64,000 bases of DNA, from positions 1,116,001-1,180,000 of the forward strand of contig NZ_CP015510.2 of the NCBI RefSeq assembly GCF_001931755.2, in the 5' to 3' direction. Below, in pieces: positions 1-8,029 of this stretch (position 1 is the stretch's first letter; every line of letters begins with the position of its first letter). The notes under the pieces were generated by a model. That model saw only the letters and a program-made list of their open reading frames with translations, was not told the origin of the DNA and did no database searches. The position numbers and the translations under genes are program-made. The stretch comes from Wolbachia endosymbiont of Folsomia candida. GTDB taxonomy: Bacteria > Pseudomonadota > Alphaproteobacteria > Rickettsiales > Anaplasmataceae.

Positions 1-18
1 AGTCATTACTATAGATGA
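1..18 (+). pseudogene. Possible 3' end of a radC-like gene cut by the window edge
   Basis: Read in frame from base 1, these bases encode SHYYR followed by TGA. The radC gene next to the inverted IS110 copy ends KNYFR and TGA at the equivalent position. The bases differ at several places, so this would be a diverged paralogue lying mostly to the left of the window. Only six codons are visible, so this is a suggestion and not a firm call. Confidence 0.3.
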
Positions 19-39
19 TATGAATAGTTATTGCTCGGT

Positions 40-272
40 TGAGAGCATGAGAAGATAATAACTTCTCAGAGTGGATAGGTAGCAGGTTGGGCAAAGCTTG
101 AGGCTCCCTCTGCTTTTATATGCAGTGAAAGAAGACCTCGTACTTTAGATTAACCGCACCTGCCACCGAAAACCATCGTGCGGCCCATAAAATTCGGTGA
201 CCGCGTATAGGAGTTTGGATCAACCGGCAATATTCTACTCTGATATATTATTATGCAATTGGAGGAAAAAGT
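40..272 (+). ncRNA. Candidate IS110 bridge RNA region, left copy
   Basis: The 5' non-coding end of this IS110 element is long and visibly structured. There is a perfect 7-bp hairpin (48-54 with 62-68) and a second stem CACCGAA/TTCGGTG (164-170 with 193-199). It is also richer in G+C than its surroundings. IS110-family elements are known to transcribe a bridge RNA from a non-coding end that pairs with target and donor DNA and guides the recombinase. In the IS110 subgroup it lies upstream of the transposase, as here. The exact RNA ends and the binding loops were not determined. A ribosome-binding site GGAGG at 261-265 closes the region. Confidence 0.4.
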
Positions 273-1289
273 ATGCGTTACATTGGAGTTGATTTACATA
301 CAAATAGCTTCACTGCCTGTTATTTAGAGCAAGAAAAACCAGAATATATTCGCACGTTTCGCTTGCAGGATATAAACAATTTTATTGAGAATCTTCAGCC
401 AACAGATGAAGTAGCTTTAGAAGCAACAGGTAACAGCTGTTTCTTTTATGATGAAGTGTTACCTTACGTCAAGCGTGTGGTAATAATTGCTCCTTTGCAA
501 TTCGAAGTTATTCGCCGTTCTGTACACAAGACAGATAAGCATGATGCAAGAGCTATTGCTTTTTTTCTAAGCAAGGATATGCTGCCTGAAGCAAGATGCA
601 AAAACACACAATATCAGCAATTAGTTTCTCTTCTTAAAACAAGAGAACAGTTAGTAAAATCACGGATATCTTTGATTAACAAAATGCACAGTCTTTTTAA
701 TTACCACGGAATAAAAATTAAAAAGGAAGCACTGACAACCAAAACGGGGTTTAAACGTGCTATTCAAAAACATAATTGGTGTCATTTGGAAAAAGTTGAA
801 ATTGAAGTGATCAGCTATCACCTAGAAGCTATACGAGAAAGCCTCAAGAAACTTGAAAAGGAAATTGAAACTTTTGTTAAACAGCTTCCTGGATTTTATA
901 ATCTCATTAGCATTAAAGGCATTGGTGTAATTTCTGCAGCTGTTTTTATTACAACAATTGGTGATATTAATGACTTTCGCGATCCTGAAAAACTCACTGC
1001 TTATTTTGGAGTTGTACCATATGTTTCTCAATCTAATCAACAGTGCACGATTGGAAGGATTACCAAACGAGGGTCGAAAATGGCACGCACTGCTTTAATA
1101 CAGTGTACTTGGGTTGCTATACGTTATAGTCCTTACTTGAAAAGTTTCTATGAAAATGTGAAAAAAAGGCGTGGTTCTGCTAAGGCCATTATTGCTACTG
1201 CTAGGAAATTCCTGACAACCATTTTCTATACGCTTAAAAAGAACTGGATTTTTAAAGATTTCACAAAATTTGAATTTTTTATTGGATAA
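273..1289 (+). CDS. IS110-family transposase (DEDD recombinase)
   Basis: Recombinase of 338 residues, full length for the family. The N-terminal RuvC-like domain carries the DEDD residues D7 (in GVDLH), E50 (in LEATG), D88 and D91 (in KTDKHDA). The C-terminal Transposase_20-type domain starts near residue 205 with a helix-hairpin-helix-like segment (IKGIGVISA). It has the expected serine after the GVVP motif, most likely S254. The ATG follows GGAGG with eight bases between. IS110 enzymes act with a bridge RNA and leave little or no terminal inverted repeat, which fits the absence of obvious TIRs. The copy looks intact and active, and is identical to the copy at 54429-55445. Confidence 0.95.
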   Translation: MRYIGVDLHTNSFTACYLEQEKPEYIRTFRLQDINNFIENLQPTDEVALEATGNSCFFYDEVLPYVKRVVIIAPLQFEVIRRSVHKTDKHDARAIAFFLSKDMLPEARCKNTQYQQLVSLLKTREQLVKSRISLINKMHSLFNYHGIKIKKEALTTKTGFKRAIQKHNWCHLEKVEIEVISYHLEAIRESLKKLEKEIETFVKQLPGFYNLISIKGIGVISAAVFITTIGDINDFRDPEKLTAYFGVVPYVSQSNQQCTIGRITKRGSKMARTALIQCTWVAIRYSPYLKSFYENVKKRRGSAKAIIATARKFLTTIFYTLKKNWIFKDFTKFEFFIG

Positions 1290-1326
1290 TAATCGTGAAG
1301 GAAAATATGGAACCTTAGTTTTATAA

Positions 1327-1391
1327 GCTAATGAATATGTGCATAAGTACTTAAAATATGTGGGGACATACTTATACACATATTCATTAGC
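1327..1391. repeat. Palindrome downstream of the IS110 transposase, left copy
   Basis: Inverted repeat with 23-bp arms (1327-1349 and 1369-1391, one mismatch) starting GCTAATGAATATGTG, with a 19-base loop. It lies in the 358-base gap between the transposase and gpI. It could be a bidirectional transcription stop or a small palindromic insertion. The same structure is present in the right copy. Confidence 0.75.
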
Positions 1392-1567
1392 TACATTAAT
1401 TTAAAAAAGATTAATTAAAAACTTGGTGTTTTTGTTGCCAATGAAACAACTTTTGATTGAATCAGATGGCACAGTAATAAATAAAAAATTGTATTAGAGC
1501 TGAATTTTATATCAGAAAATGTTTTGGGTAATGCAAAAAATCATTATTGACTTTTATGCAATTTAGA

Positions 1568-1657
1568 GCTGCTGAGAAATTGCTGACAGAAATTTTCTAC
1601 ACACTTAAAAATAACTGGGTTTTTAAAGATTTTACAAAATATGAAATTTATAATTGA
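1568..1657 (+). pseudogene. Fossil 3' end of a second, diverged IS110 transposase
   Basis: Thirty codons ending in TGA encode a peptide closely matching the last residues of the complete transposase just upstream: the motif IFYTLKNNWVFKDFTKYE against IFYTLKKNWIFKDFTKFE. No upstream part of this second gene remains. It shows that an older IS110 relative stood here before or beside the present element. The fossil is also included in the inverted copy (54061-54150). Confidence 0.8.
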
Positions 1658-2283
1658 CAACAATCATAGGAGCTTTGCTGATAATGAAAACGAAATGTAC
1701 TAAACTTAAAAGTTGGATTTGATATTTTGAGTTCAAATGAGTTTTGCCGACCAAAAGATAAAACAGGTCCTTCTTTTGCTATTTTTACTCCAGAGTAGTC
1801 TGAAAGAAGAGCTCCAAAAAAACTTTCATCTAGTATAAATCGTTGAGCATTGTAGTAATCATTGAAAATTCTCATTAACCTGGATCTTGCAGGCAGTGAA
1901 AGCTTTGCTAGTTCTACAACTGCATCTACAAAGAAGTTATTCGGCACATCTTTTATCCCTACTTGCAGTTCAAAAAAGTGCTTTCCTGGTGGTTCTTCAA
2001 TAATTATAATATCATCAATATTGGCCCATTTTAGTGCTATTTTCAGCGATGCTGGTGTTCCTCGTAGTCTTTGAAACTTTATTCCTTCTTTTACGGCTTT
2101 CTTCTTATCTTTCACCCAGAATAAAATTTCTTCTAAACCATATTCTTCTATTAGCCACGGTAATATTTCATTTTTGAGATTAAATTTAAATCCCCTAATG
2201 CAGCTTGGGTCAACAGTTTTGTAATCGATTGCTTCCACTATAGCACGTTCTTGTTTCGTTGAATTTGGTGGTAGCAGCATCAA
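1648..2283 (-). CDS. I: Phage tail protein I (baseplate), 3' end replaced by the IS block
   Basis: Homologue of P2 gpI, a baseplate wedge component acting with gpJ and gpW. The N-terminal half has the typical family sequence (IDYKTVDPSCIRGFK, then LPWLIEEYGLEEILFW and GTPASLKIALKWA). The start overlaps the end of gpJ by four bases. The last eleven codons (after HY) lie inside the IS110 repeat block, so the natural C-terminus has been replaced by sequence from the mobile block. In P2-like phages the tail fibre gene H follows I; here the insertion stands instead. The protein may still work because the lost part is terminal, but this is uncertain. Confidence 0.85.
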   Translation of the reverse strand: MMLLPPNSTKQERAIVEAIDYKTVDPSCIRGFKFNLKNEILPWLIEEYGLEEILFWVKDKKKAVKEGIKFQRLRGTPASLKIALKWANIDDIIIIEEPPGKHFFELQVGIKDVPNNFFVDAVVELAKLSLPARSRLMRIFNDYYNAQRFILDESFFGALLSDYSGVKIAKEGPVLSFGRQNSFELKISNPTFKFSTFRFHYQQSSYDCCQL

Positions 2284-3089
2284 ATTTTACCTACTAATTC
2301 GATTTTTAGATTACCAAGGGTTGAGCACTCATTTCCTCTAATAGCAATGTCTTCTTTTGGCTCTATTAGCTCTACATTACTCACTCCTTCTACAAATAGA
2401 TTTGCTATAATCCAAGATTTGGTAACATTCCATCCCAGCCTTTTGCTTGCTTCAAACTTTTCGATAAATTGTTTCTTCGCTACTTCAATTATCTCTTCTG
2501 ATTGTGCTATAATCCTACTGTGAATATCTATTGCTATAATATTGCAACTTACAACTTCAACTGTATCTGTTAAAACTCTTATATCTTCGCTATTTAGCTG
2601 CTTTCTTACGATTTGGAGTAGTTCTTCTGATGGCACGCCACCTGTGGATAAGTTTGTTGATAACACTGAAATCTGCACTTTTCCAGGTATTGGTGACTCA
2701 ACCAGTGCATCTTTAACTCTAGGGTCAACGGATAATGCATGAAAGCGGTAGTGCTCCTTGCTGCCTCCAGTACTCCAGCCAACTATTTTAGCTTTAATCC
2801 TTTTTCTAAAACACTCATCATCTTCTTCGTTTTTTCTCTCTACTCCATAAAATTTAGCTAAATAATCAAGATCACTTCCTTTTGCAAACATTAGTAAATT
2901 TGCTTTTGCTGCTTCATTAATTCTCTGCCGTATTAGTAATTCCCGCCAAGCTGCAATTTCTAAAATTTTCATTGTTAGATCGCTTTCGACCAGAGCAGTA
3001 AAGTTTGCATCACAACGGATTAATTCCTCCTTCATCCGTGATAAGATTTGCTCAAAATCTAATGGCTCAATAATTTCTGGTAGTTGCAT
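2280..3089 (-). CDS. J: Baseplate assembly protein J
   Basis: Homologue of P2 gpJ (Baseplate_J family, 269 residues), forming the baseplate wedge around the tail hub. The conserved core is seen around residues 90-150 (DDECFRKRIKAK, then GSKEHYRFHALSVDPRVKDA and PGKVQISVLS). It starts two bases after gpW and overlaps gpI by four bases, as in an operon with translational coupling. It is full length, with no sign of damage. Confidence 0.93.
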   Translation of the reverse strand: MQLPEIIEPLDFEQILSRMKEELIRCDANFTALVESDLTMKILEIAAWRELLIRQRINEAAKANLLMFAKGSDLDYLAKFYGVERKNEEDDECFRKRIKAKIVGWSTGGSKEHYRFHALSVDPRVKDALVESPIPGKVQISVLSTNLSTGGVPSEELLQIVRKQLNSEDIRVLTDTVEVVSCNIIAIDIHSRIIAQSEEIIEVAKKQFIEKFEASKRLGWNVTKSWIIANLFVEGVSNVELIEPKEDIAIRGNECSTLGNLKIELVGKI

Positions 3090-3091
3090 TC

Positions 3092-3427
3092 TTAAACAGT
3101 AATTCCACTAATATTTACAAATTCACCTTCTGGAAGATAAACCCCCTCTAAATTAAGTATTACTTTTCCTTCTTTTACCTCTGTAATTTTTACTTTTTCT
3201 ACTTTAAATCTCTTTTCCCACTTTTCTAGTGCTTCTGCTACTGCTGAATAGACTTCTAAAGTAAAATCTCTATTCATTGGTTTATCAACTAATTCAAATA
3301 GTCTTGATCCATAATTTCGGCGCATTATCCTACTGCCTATAGGAGTAGTTAGTATATCAATAATTGATTGTTTAAGATGGTCTATTCCCTCCAATTCCTT
3401 TCCCGTTTTAGAATCCATTCCTCGCAT
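3092..3427 (-). CDS. W: Baseplate assembly protein W (gp25-like)
   Basis: Protein of 111 residues of the GPW/gp25 family, the small baseplate wedge protein that joins the sheath to the baseplate. The family signature is clear: LKQSIIDILTTPIGSRIMRR followed by YGSRLFELVD. A GAGGA motif sits very close to the first ATG. The ATG three codons later (position 3418) has better spacing, so the true start may be there. It lies between PAAR and J in P2 gene order. Confidence 0.93.
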   Translation of the reverse strand: MRGMDSKTGKELEGIDHLKQSIIDILTTPIGSRIMRRNYGSRLFELVDKPMNRDFTLEVYSAVAEALEKWEKRFKVEKVKITEVKEGKVILNLEGVYLPEGEFVNISGITV

Positions 3428-3433
3428 ATTTCC

Positions 3434-3688
3434 TCAGCTACAAAAAACATTTGGACTGCCACTTATTATTTTAGAACCACAAGACACTTGATCACCAACT
3501 CTTCCAACTCCGTAACCATTTACAAACACTGTTTTTGATCCATTGGTGAGTACTCTAGCTTCTGTAAAACTATCTCCTTGGCAGCAAATAGGCTTATTAT
3601 TAATAGAAACATTCATACTTCCCGTAATACAGAAATGTGGTATAGCTTCCATACAATAATCACCTATGCGTACAACTGATTTGCTCAT
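3434..3688 (-). CDS. PAAR-domain tail spike tip protein
   Basis: Small protein of 84 residues with the PAAR fold pattern: VRIGDYC near the N-terminus, repeated short beta segments, and a Gly/Ser-rich end (GSKIISGSPNVF). PAAR proteins cap the membrane-piercing spike of contractile tails and bind a metal at the tip. Its start overlaps the stop of gpV as TAATG. The two are expected to form the spike complex. Confidence 0.88.
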   Translation of the reverse strand: MSKSVVRIGDYCMEAIPHFCITGSMNVSINNKPICCQGDSFTEARVLTNGSKTVFVNGYGVGRVGDQVSCGSKIISGSPNVFCS

Positions 3689-4167
3689 TAGTTAAGATCG
3701 ATTCGATTCCCTTTAAGTTTTATACCATTCTTAGTCATTTCTATTTCTGATTCCCCCACCTTTAGAGTGATTTTATCTGCTACAGTGACCTCTAAATGAT
3801 GATCATTTTTGTTATATGATAATTTTGTTCCGTCCTTAAACTCAAAAATATCAGCATTTTCTTGGTGTTCAGATGGAAGATACTTTTGCTGATAAATTGC
3901 AGGTAATACCACTCCTAAAGACAATTCACCCAGTGGAGAAAGTACCACAACTTGCTCATCAATACTTGGTGGAACCCAACTGCTATCTTTTCCTGCTCTA
4001 CTTGTTATCCATGGAAGCCAATCCGTTAAAAATTCACTTATTTTGACTTTTACTCTTGCTTTTTCATAATCTACTTCTTTGATAAGTCCAATACGTATAA
4101 TATTAGCTAATTTTCTCTGCAACTCTGAAATAGCAAAATTACTTTCCAACATTTGTTTCCCCAACAT
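3688..4167 (-). CDS. V: Baseplate spike protein V
   Basis: Homologue of P2 gpV (159 residues), the baseplate puncturing spike. Residues 25-105 form the OB-fold domain (IIRIGLIKEVDYEKARVKVK, then SSWVPPSIDEQVVVLSPLGE). The C-terminal 45 residues show alternating beta pattern (DGTKLSYNKNDHHLEVTV and ITLKVGESEIEMTKNGIKLK) typical of the triple-stranded beta helix. The start overlaps the previous gene by 29 bases. Confidence 0.92.
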   Translation of the reverse strand: MLGKQMLESNFAISELQRKLANIIRIGLIKEVDYEKARVKVKISEFLTDWLPWITSRAGKDSSWVPPSIDEQVVVLSPLGELSLGVVLPAIYQQKYLPSEHQENADIFEFKDGTKLSYNKNDHHLEVTVADKITLKVGESEIEMTKNGIKLKGNRIDLN

Positions 4168-4612
4168 TTATTTCGTGAGGTTTAATTTTATCTTCCTTCC
4201 ACACTGACTTTCCTACATGAACTTCATGAATCCACTCAACTAACCAAACTAAATATGCATCCAATTCCGGTCTGAATCCGTCAACTTCCCCTGATAAAAA
4301 CTCTGCTGGAGATACGCTCATTCCCCATGTATTTTTGTTTATTACTTTTGCCACTTCAGCAGCTAATGATCTTACCATAATAGGAGCATTTTCTATTGTG
4401 CTATCAATTATAACTCTAGCCTCGAATCTCGCTCTTAAAGCAAATTCCTCAGTCCCCGGATCTTTACCTGATCCTAAACTGCTAAGTTCCACAAATACTG
4501 CTGGAGCTGCTATAGTTGTGCGTATTGATGGATAAATTTCACAAGTTTGAATCTCTGGTATTTCTGTCTTTAGCGTATCACAAATAGCTTTATGTAGATT
4601 AGCCCAATTCAT
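4139..4612 (-). CDS. Probable tail terminator/completion protein
   Basis: Protein of 157 residues in the slot between the gpZ-like gene and gpV. The sequence (IPEIQTCEIYPSIRTTIAAP, then ALRARFEARVI) resembles minor tail or tail-completion proteins of phages with P2/lambda mosaic structure. It probably caps the tail or joins it to the head. It shares a four-base overlap with its upstream neighbour, so it belongs to the same transcription unit. The family is inferred from position and size more than from a diagnostic motif. Confidence 0.6.
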   Translation of the reverse strand: MNWANLHKAICDTLKTEIPEIQTCEIYPSIRTTIAAPAVFVELSSLGSGKDPGTEEFALRARFEARVIIDSTIENAPIMVRSLAAEVAKVINKNTWGMSVSPAEFLSGEVDGFRPELDAYLVWLVEWIHEVHVGKSVWKEDKIKPHEINVGETNVGK

Positions 4613-5130
4613 ACTTTTGCAATATAATTCAATTCACGTTGAAAAAATTTTTTAAATACCGCCTCAACTTCATGAATTACAAGCTCCTCTATTATTTTTG
4701 TTGCCTCAGGCTCTAGTGGTAGTTTAACCTCTTGTATTGGTAATGAAGCTCTCCCTTTTCGTTTAAAAATACCACGATGCCCCATTGGCATAGTTGCTAT
4801 AAATGCATTAGTAAACATGTGTTTTCCTGCTTTTGCTCCCACTTTTGTTTGTTTCATGCCTCCAAGTAAATGGGCTTTAACATTATAAAAATTTGCTTTA
4901 ACTATAACTTCTAACGTGCTTGCCCTGGCCTTAATAATCCTTAGCTTTTTCCTGATTACAGTTAGTTTTATCTGCTTTTCTTTGCTAATCTCTTTAGCAG
5001 CCTGTGATTTTAGCCACAATGCCGTCTTATTTAAAGCTCTTACTGCAGCCAGTCTTATTTTTGACTCTTGTGCATTGATATCTTTTGTAACTTGATTAAT
5101 ATTATTAGCTTTAATGTTAAGCATCCTCAA
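4609..5130 (-). CDS. Minor tail protein Z-like
   Basis: Basic protein of 173 residues resembling lambda gpZ-type minor tail proteins. It has an N-terminal helix rich in Ala/Lys (RLAAVRALNKTALWLKSQAA) and the IRKKLRIIKA segment. A glycine-rich middle (MFTNAFIATMPMGHRGIFKR) is typical of this family. gpZ acts at the head-proximal end of the tail during joining. The coding region overlaps both neighbours by a few bases. Confidence 0.75.
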   Translation of the reverse strand: MRMLNIKANNINQVTKDINAQESKIRLAAVRALNKTALWLKSQAAKEISKEKQIKLTVIRKKLRIIKARASTLEVIVKANFYNVKAHLLGGMKQTKVGAKAGKHMFTNAFIATMPMGHRGIFKRKGRASLPIQEVKLPLEPEATKIIEELVIHEVEAVFKKFFQRELNYIAKV

Positions 5131-5440
5131 CCTCTATTGCTCTAATTTCCCATAAGTTATTTGAAGAATCTTTAAGTGGCTGCTCAAAAATCCTATAGAA
5201 TTTATTACCAATTTTGATATAATCTGCTACACTAGGACAAGTAACATCCTGAATGTGTATTTCTATGGAAGCAATTTGGTTCGTTAATGTTCCATCATTA
5301 CCTAAAGAATACGTAGTATCAGGACGTTTTACTAAGGCTTTTATTTCACAGATGGCTCCCTTGTTTTTATTACAATATGTGGCTTCCACTCCTAAATATT
5401 CAAAGCAATCCACAAATAATCTTTTTATATCTCTAAACAT
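5117..5440 (-). CDS. Probable head-tail connector protein
   Basis: Small protein of 107 residues directly downstream of the capsid gene on the same strand. It starts MFRDIKRLF and has a beta-rich middle (ICEIKALVKRPDT; SIEIHIQDVTCPSVADYIKI). Size and place fit a head-completion or head-tail joining protein such as lambda gpFII-type proteins. I do not see a motif that settles the family. An 85-base gap separates it from the capsid gene. Confidence 0.55.
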   Translation of the reverse strand: MFRDIKRLFVDCFEYLGVEATYCNKNKGAICEIKALVKRPDTTYSLGNDGTLTNQIASIEIHIQDVTCPSVADYIKIGNKFYRIFEQPLKDSSNNLWEIRAIEVEDA

Positions 5441-5525
5441 AATTTTATAGTTGCTTTTTTATTCCTAGCTTGGCATAATCACTCTTATCAGGGGTGCATG
5501 AAGAAGCAATGTTTTACCTCGCATT

Positions 5526-6530
5526 TTATGCTGTGACTTTAATCAACACCCCTGGACGGTGGCACATTGGTAAAGGGTTAGATTGAGTGTGTAGGTCAGT
5601 TCCTCTATCAAATCTTCTTGGCTCTTGTTTTGCATAAAGTGGTTGTCCGAGTGTATTTACTGTCTCATTAAAGTCTGCAGGACCAAAATAAGTAGTAAAT
5701 GTATTTGCCGTTCCAAGAGGAAAACAATGCCCAGTATCTTTTTCAATGAATCTTCTAACATTTCCATCTACATCTGAGGCTTGCCCTCTATACTCTTCGA
5801 ACGTAATACCACAGAACGTAAATCCTGACCTCATATCGTTTCTTAGCGCTGCTCCTTCTTGCCATCTTTCATATGCTTCTTTTACTTTTGAGTGCCCAGT
5901 TAAAGCGTCAAAAAACTCAGGACTAACTAGGGCATGGATCCCTGTCATATATTCACCACTTAAGCTATCTTCTATATGCCTGAGTACTTCCATGCACTTC
6001 CTTTTTACATCTGTTGTTGCAGTTCCAAGCGCAAAATTTACTGCTTTTGGAGTAATACCAAACTCATTGTAGAGATTTAAGAGTTCAGAGCCATCAGCAT
6101 CAAGAATAATTCCTTTTAATGCCCCCATACGCAGGTGTTCAAGTGTTATCGCATGTTTATTTCTCATTGATTGCAAATGCTTATTTACAACTTTAGCTAG
6201 TGTTATAAGTTCATCATCTGAACCAAATGGACGGATTCCTTGAGCTTCCTCTGGCAAAACTACATCATCATGAGGAATATGCGGAATTGTAAATGTTCTC
6301 ACTTTCCTTTTTCCACGTTTTCCGACCGTTGCTGGCGCTCCTGGAACCTGCGTTTGCAGTAGGCTTAAAACACCATTTTGCTCCTCAATGGCAATATGAC
6401 GTACACTTACTGACTCACTCGGAAATAACTTCAAGCTTTCAGTACGACCATAATTGATCTCCATAATATTAATTGCATTAGTTAGCTCTATCATACTAAA
6501 TGCTGAATTTGAGAATGGATTTTGCATCAT
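5526..6530 (-). CDS. E: Major capsid protein E
   Basis: Lambda gpE-like major capsid protein of about 334 residues (Phage_cap_E family). Recognisable segments are RHIAIEEQNGVLSLLQTQ, then TFTIPHIPHDDVVLPEEAQG, the middle LEHLRMGALKGIILDADGS and C-terminal DLHTQSNPLPMCHRPGVLI. The frame is open further upstream to 6560, but that would overlap the decoration gene. The ATGATG at 6530/6527 is preceded on the minus strand by AAGGGGG, so I place the start at 6530. It follows the decoration protein as in lambda. Confidence 0.93.
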   Translation of the reverse strand: MMQNPFSNSAFSMIELTNAINIMEINYGRTESLKLFPSESVSVRHIAIEEQNGVLSLLQTQVPGAPATVGKRGKRKVRTFTIPHIPHDDVVLPEEAQGIRPFGSDDELITLAKVVNKHLQSMRNKHAITLEHLRMGALKGIILDADGSELLNLYNEFGITPKAVNFALGTATTDVKRKCMEVLRHIEDSLSGEYMTGIHALVSPEFFDALTGHSKVKEAYERWQEGAALRNDMRSGFTFCGITFEEYRGQASDVDGNVRRFIEKDTGHCFPLGTANTFTTYFGPADFNETVNTLGQPLYAKQEPRRFDRGTDLHTQSNPLPMCHRPGVLIKVTA

Positions 6531-6531
6531 A

Positions 6532-6903
6532 TTATACCCCCTTACGAATAATAATGCCACGGATTCCGAGTTGTTTTACGGCTGTTGTTTTTTGTTCTTC
6601 AGTAATATTGGCTGGCCAAACAACTGTATGATCCGCAAGTAAAGCTACTCGAGCAATAATTACCGCTTTGGTGTTTTCTTTTGCGTTCACATCACTTGTG
6701 ATTACTCCAATCGCTGTTTGAGTGCCATCTATAGCAGTTGGATTTAAAATTTTGATTAAGTTGTCTTTAGATTCACATCCCACTACAGTACCTAAGCTAA
6801 GATTTTGTCCCTTAGCAACAGTTATTTGGTCTCGCGAGTAAAGATTTGACGCTTCGTATTTCAAAAGATCGCCAAGATTATTTTGTTCGGTTATACAAGA
6901 CAT
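6532..6903 (-). CDS. D: Head decoration protein D
   Basis: Protein of 123 residues of the lambda gpD family, which forms trimers on the capsid surface to stabilise it. Typical features are ITVAKGQNLSLGTVVGCES near the N-terminus and AIGVITSDVNAKENTKAVII in the middle. It lies between the protease/scaffold and capsid genes, the usual lambda order, with only one base between its stop and the capsid start. Confidence 0.9.
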   Translation of the reverse strand: MSCITEQNNLGDLLKYEASNLYSRDQITVAKGQNLSLGTVVGCESKDNLIKILNPTAIDGTQTAIGVITSDVNAKENTKAVIIARVALLADHTVVWPANITEEQKTTAVKQLGIRGIIIRKGV

Positions 6904-6921
6904 GTTTTTTCTCCTTATGTT

Positions 6922-8013
6922 TTATTTTATAGTTTGCTGAGTTTTAGCTAATCGCGTAAGTAAACCTTCTGATGAATTTTGTGGTAATGCACTGAAAATT
7001 TCAGTCTTCATTGTTCGCTCTGCAAGTGCCTCAATTAAAATCTCTTGTGCTTGTTTACTACTAACATTCTGCTCAATAAATTCTCCTATTTTTTCTGGCA
7101 TTTTTGATAAATTACACAAACGTATTACTTCCAAAATTTCAGTACGGCAGTTGTTGTAGCCATTACGTTTAGCTTCCTCAATTAAATCATCAGTGTGTTC
7201 TTTACAGTTAAATTCGGCTGTAGTCATAGTAGTACTCCTATAATTGTTAATAAATTCAGAAAATGTTGTAATTCCATCTGCAAGACCAATATCAATGGCA
7301 TTTTGCCCGAAATAAAGTCCTGCTTCGGTATCTTTGATAGTTTTTACGGAAAGATTTCGATTACGTGCTATAAGCTGTACAAACATTCCATATAAACGAT
7401 CTATCTCCCCTTTTAAACCTTCTAAGCCTTCAGAGTTAATGGGCTCATGTGGATTTAAATCATTCTTTCTGCTACCTGCAAAAATAGTTGTATACTTAAT
7501 GCCTTGCTTCTCATCAAAAGCGCTTTGATCTATGTGACTGGCGATTACCCCAATGCTTCCAATGCCAGATGTTCTGGTAACAAAGACCTTTTCAGCGCTA
7601 GAAGCAATAGCATAAGCAGCAGAGTACGCATCATCATTGGCTATGGCGACAATTCTCTTTTTTGCTCTTGATTCATAAATAAAATCAGCCAGATCAAAAA
7701 TCCCACTTACTTCTCCTCCAGGACTGTCTATATCAAGTAGAATTGTCTCAATTTCTCTATCGGCTAAAGCTTCTTCTATTTGTGCTTGGACTCTTTCATA
7801 CGATGTCATACCAAGAAAATCATCAAAAGCTCCTGGGCTTTTAGTCAAAATTCCATGGATTGGTATAACTGCTATATTTTCGACGTTACTTTTGAAAGAG
7901 TGCTTGAGATTTTTAAAGATAGGTTGTTTGCCATTATATAATGACAATAAATCAAAGCTTTTCTGTTCAATCATCATCGGCCTACCCAGCCAAGAGGTTC
8001 TTATAGTTTCCAT
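6922..8013 (-). CDS. C: Capsid maturation protease, S49/SppA-like (gpC)
   Basis: Protein of 363 residues, homologue of lambda gpC. The S49 serine peptidase domain covers residues 45-245, with a beta-hairpin SPGG at 97-100, the nucleophile S131 in DDAYSAAYAIAS and the probable catalytic K183 in GSRKND. The C-terminal 110 residues are helical and charged, as in lambda where this part overlaps the scaffold Nu3. It probably cleaves scaffold and portal during prohead maturation. All key residues are present. Confidence 0.92.
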   Translation of the reverse strand: METIRTSWLGRPMMIEQKSFDLLSLYNGKQPIFKNLKHSFKSNVENIAVIPIHGILTKSPGAFDDFLGMTSYERVQAQIEEALADREIETILLDIDSPGGEVSGIFDLADFIYESRAKKRIVAIANDDAYSAAYAIASSAEKVFVTRTSGIGSIGVIASHIDQSAFDEKQGIKYTTIFAGSRKNDLNPHEPINSEGLEGLKGEIDRLYGMFVQLIARNRNLSVKTIKDTEAGLYFGQNAIDIGLADGITTFSEFINNYRSTTMTTAEFNCKEHTDDLIEEAKRNGYNNCRTEILEVIRLCNLSKMPEKIGEFIEQNVSSKQAQEILIEALAERTMKTEIFSALPQNSSEGLLTRLAKTQQTIK

Positions 8014-8029
8014 AATTTAAAAGTGAAAT

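Larger units (their letters stand above)
12..1681 (+). repeat. Left copy of a 1.67-kb inverted repeat (IS110 block)
   Basis: This block recurs in reverse complement at 54037-55706; position p here pairs with 55718 minus p. The encoded transposases are identical over 338 residues, and the non-coding parts match wherever I compared them. Identity stops after base 1681, where the left copy runs into the gpI tail gene. It also stops before base 12, where both copies adjoin a radC-like 3' end. The block holds a 5' non-coding end, the transposase, a 23-bp-arm palindrome (1327-1349 with 1369-1391, one mismatch) and a fossil IS110 3' end. Because a fossil is included, the duplicated unit is larger than the active insertion sequence alone, or the element carries extra 3' baggage. 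Recombination between the copies would invert the roughly 52 kb between them. Confidence 0.9.

Noticed and set aside
1095..1379. Minus-strand frame of 94 codons over the IS110 transposase end, and its twin at 54339-54623
   Set aside because: It is the shadow of the transposase and palindrome; no ribosome site or family, and exists twice only because the block is duplicated.
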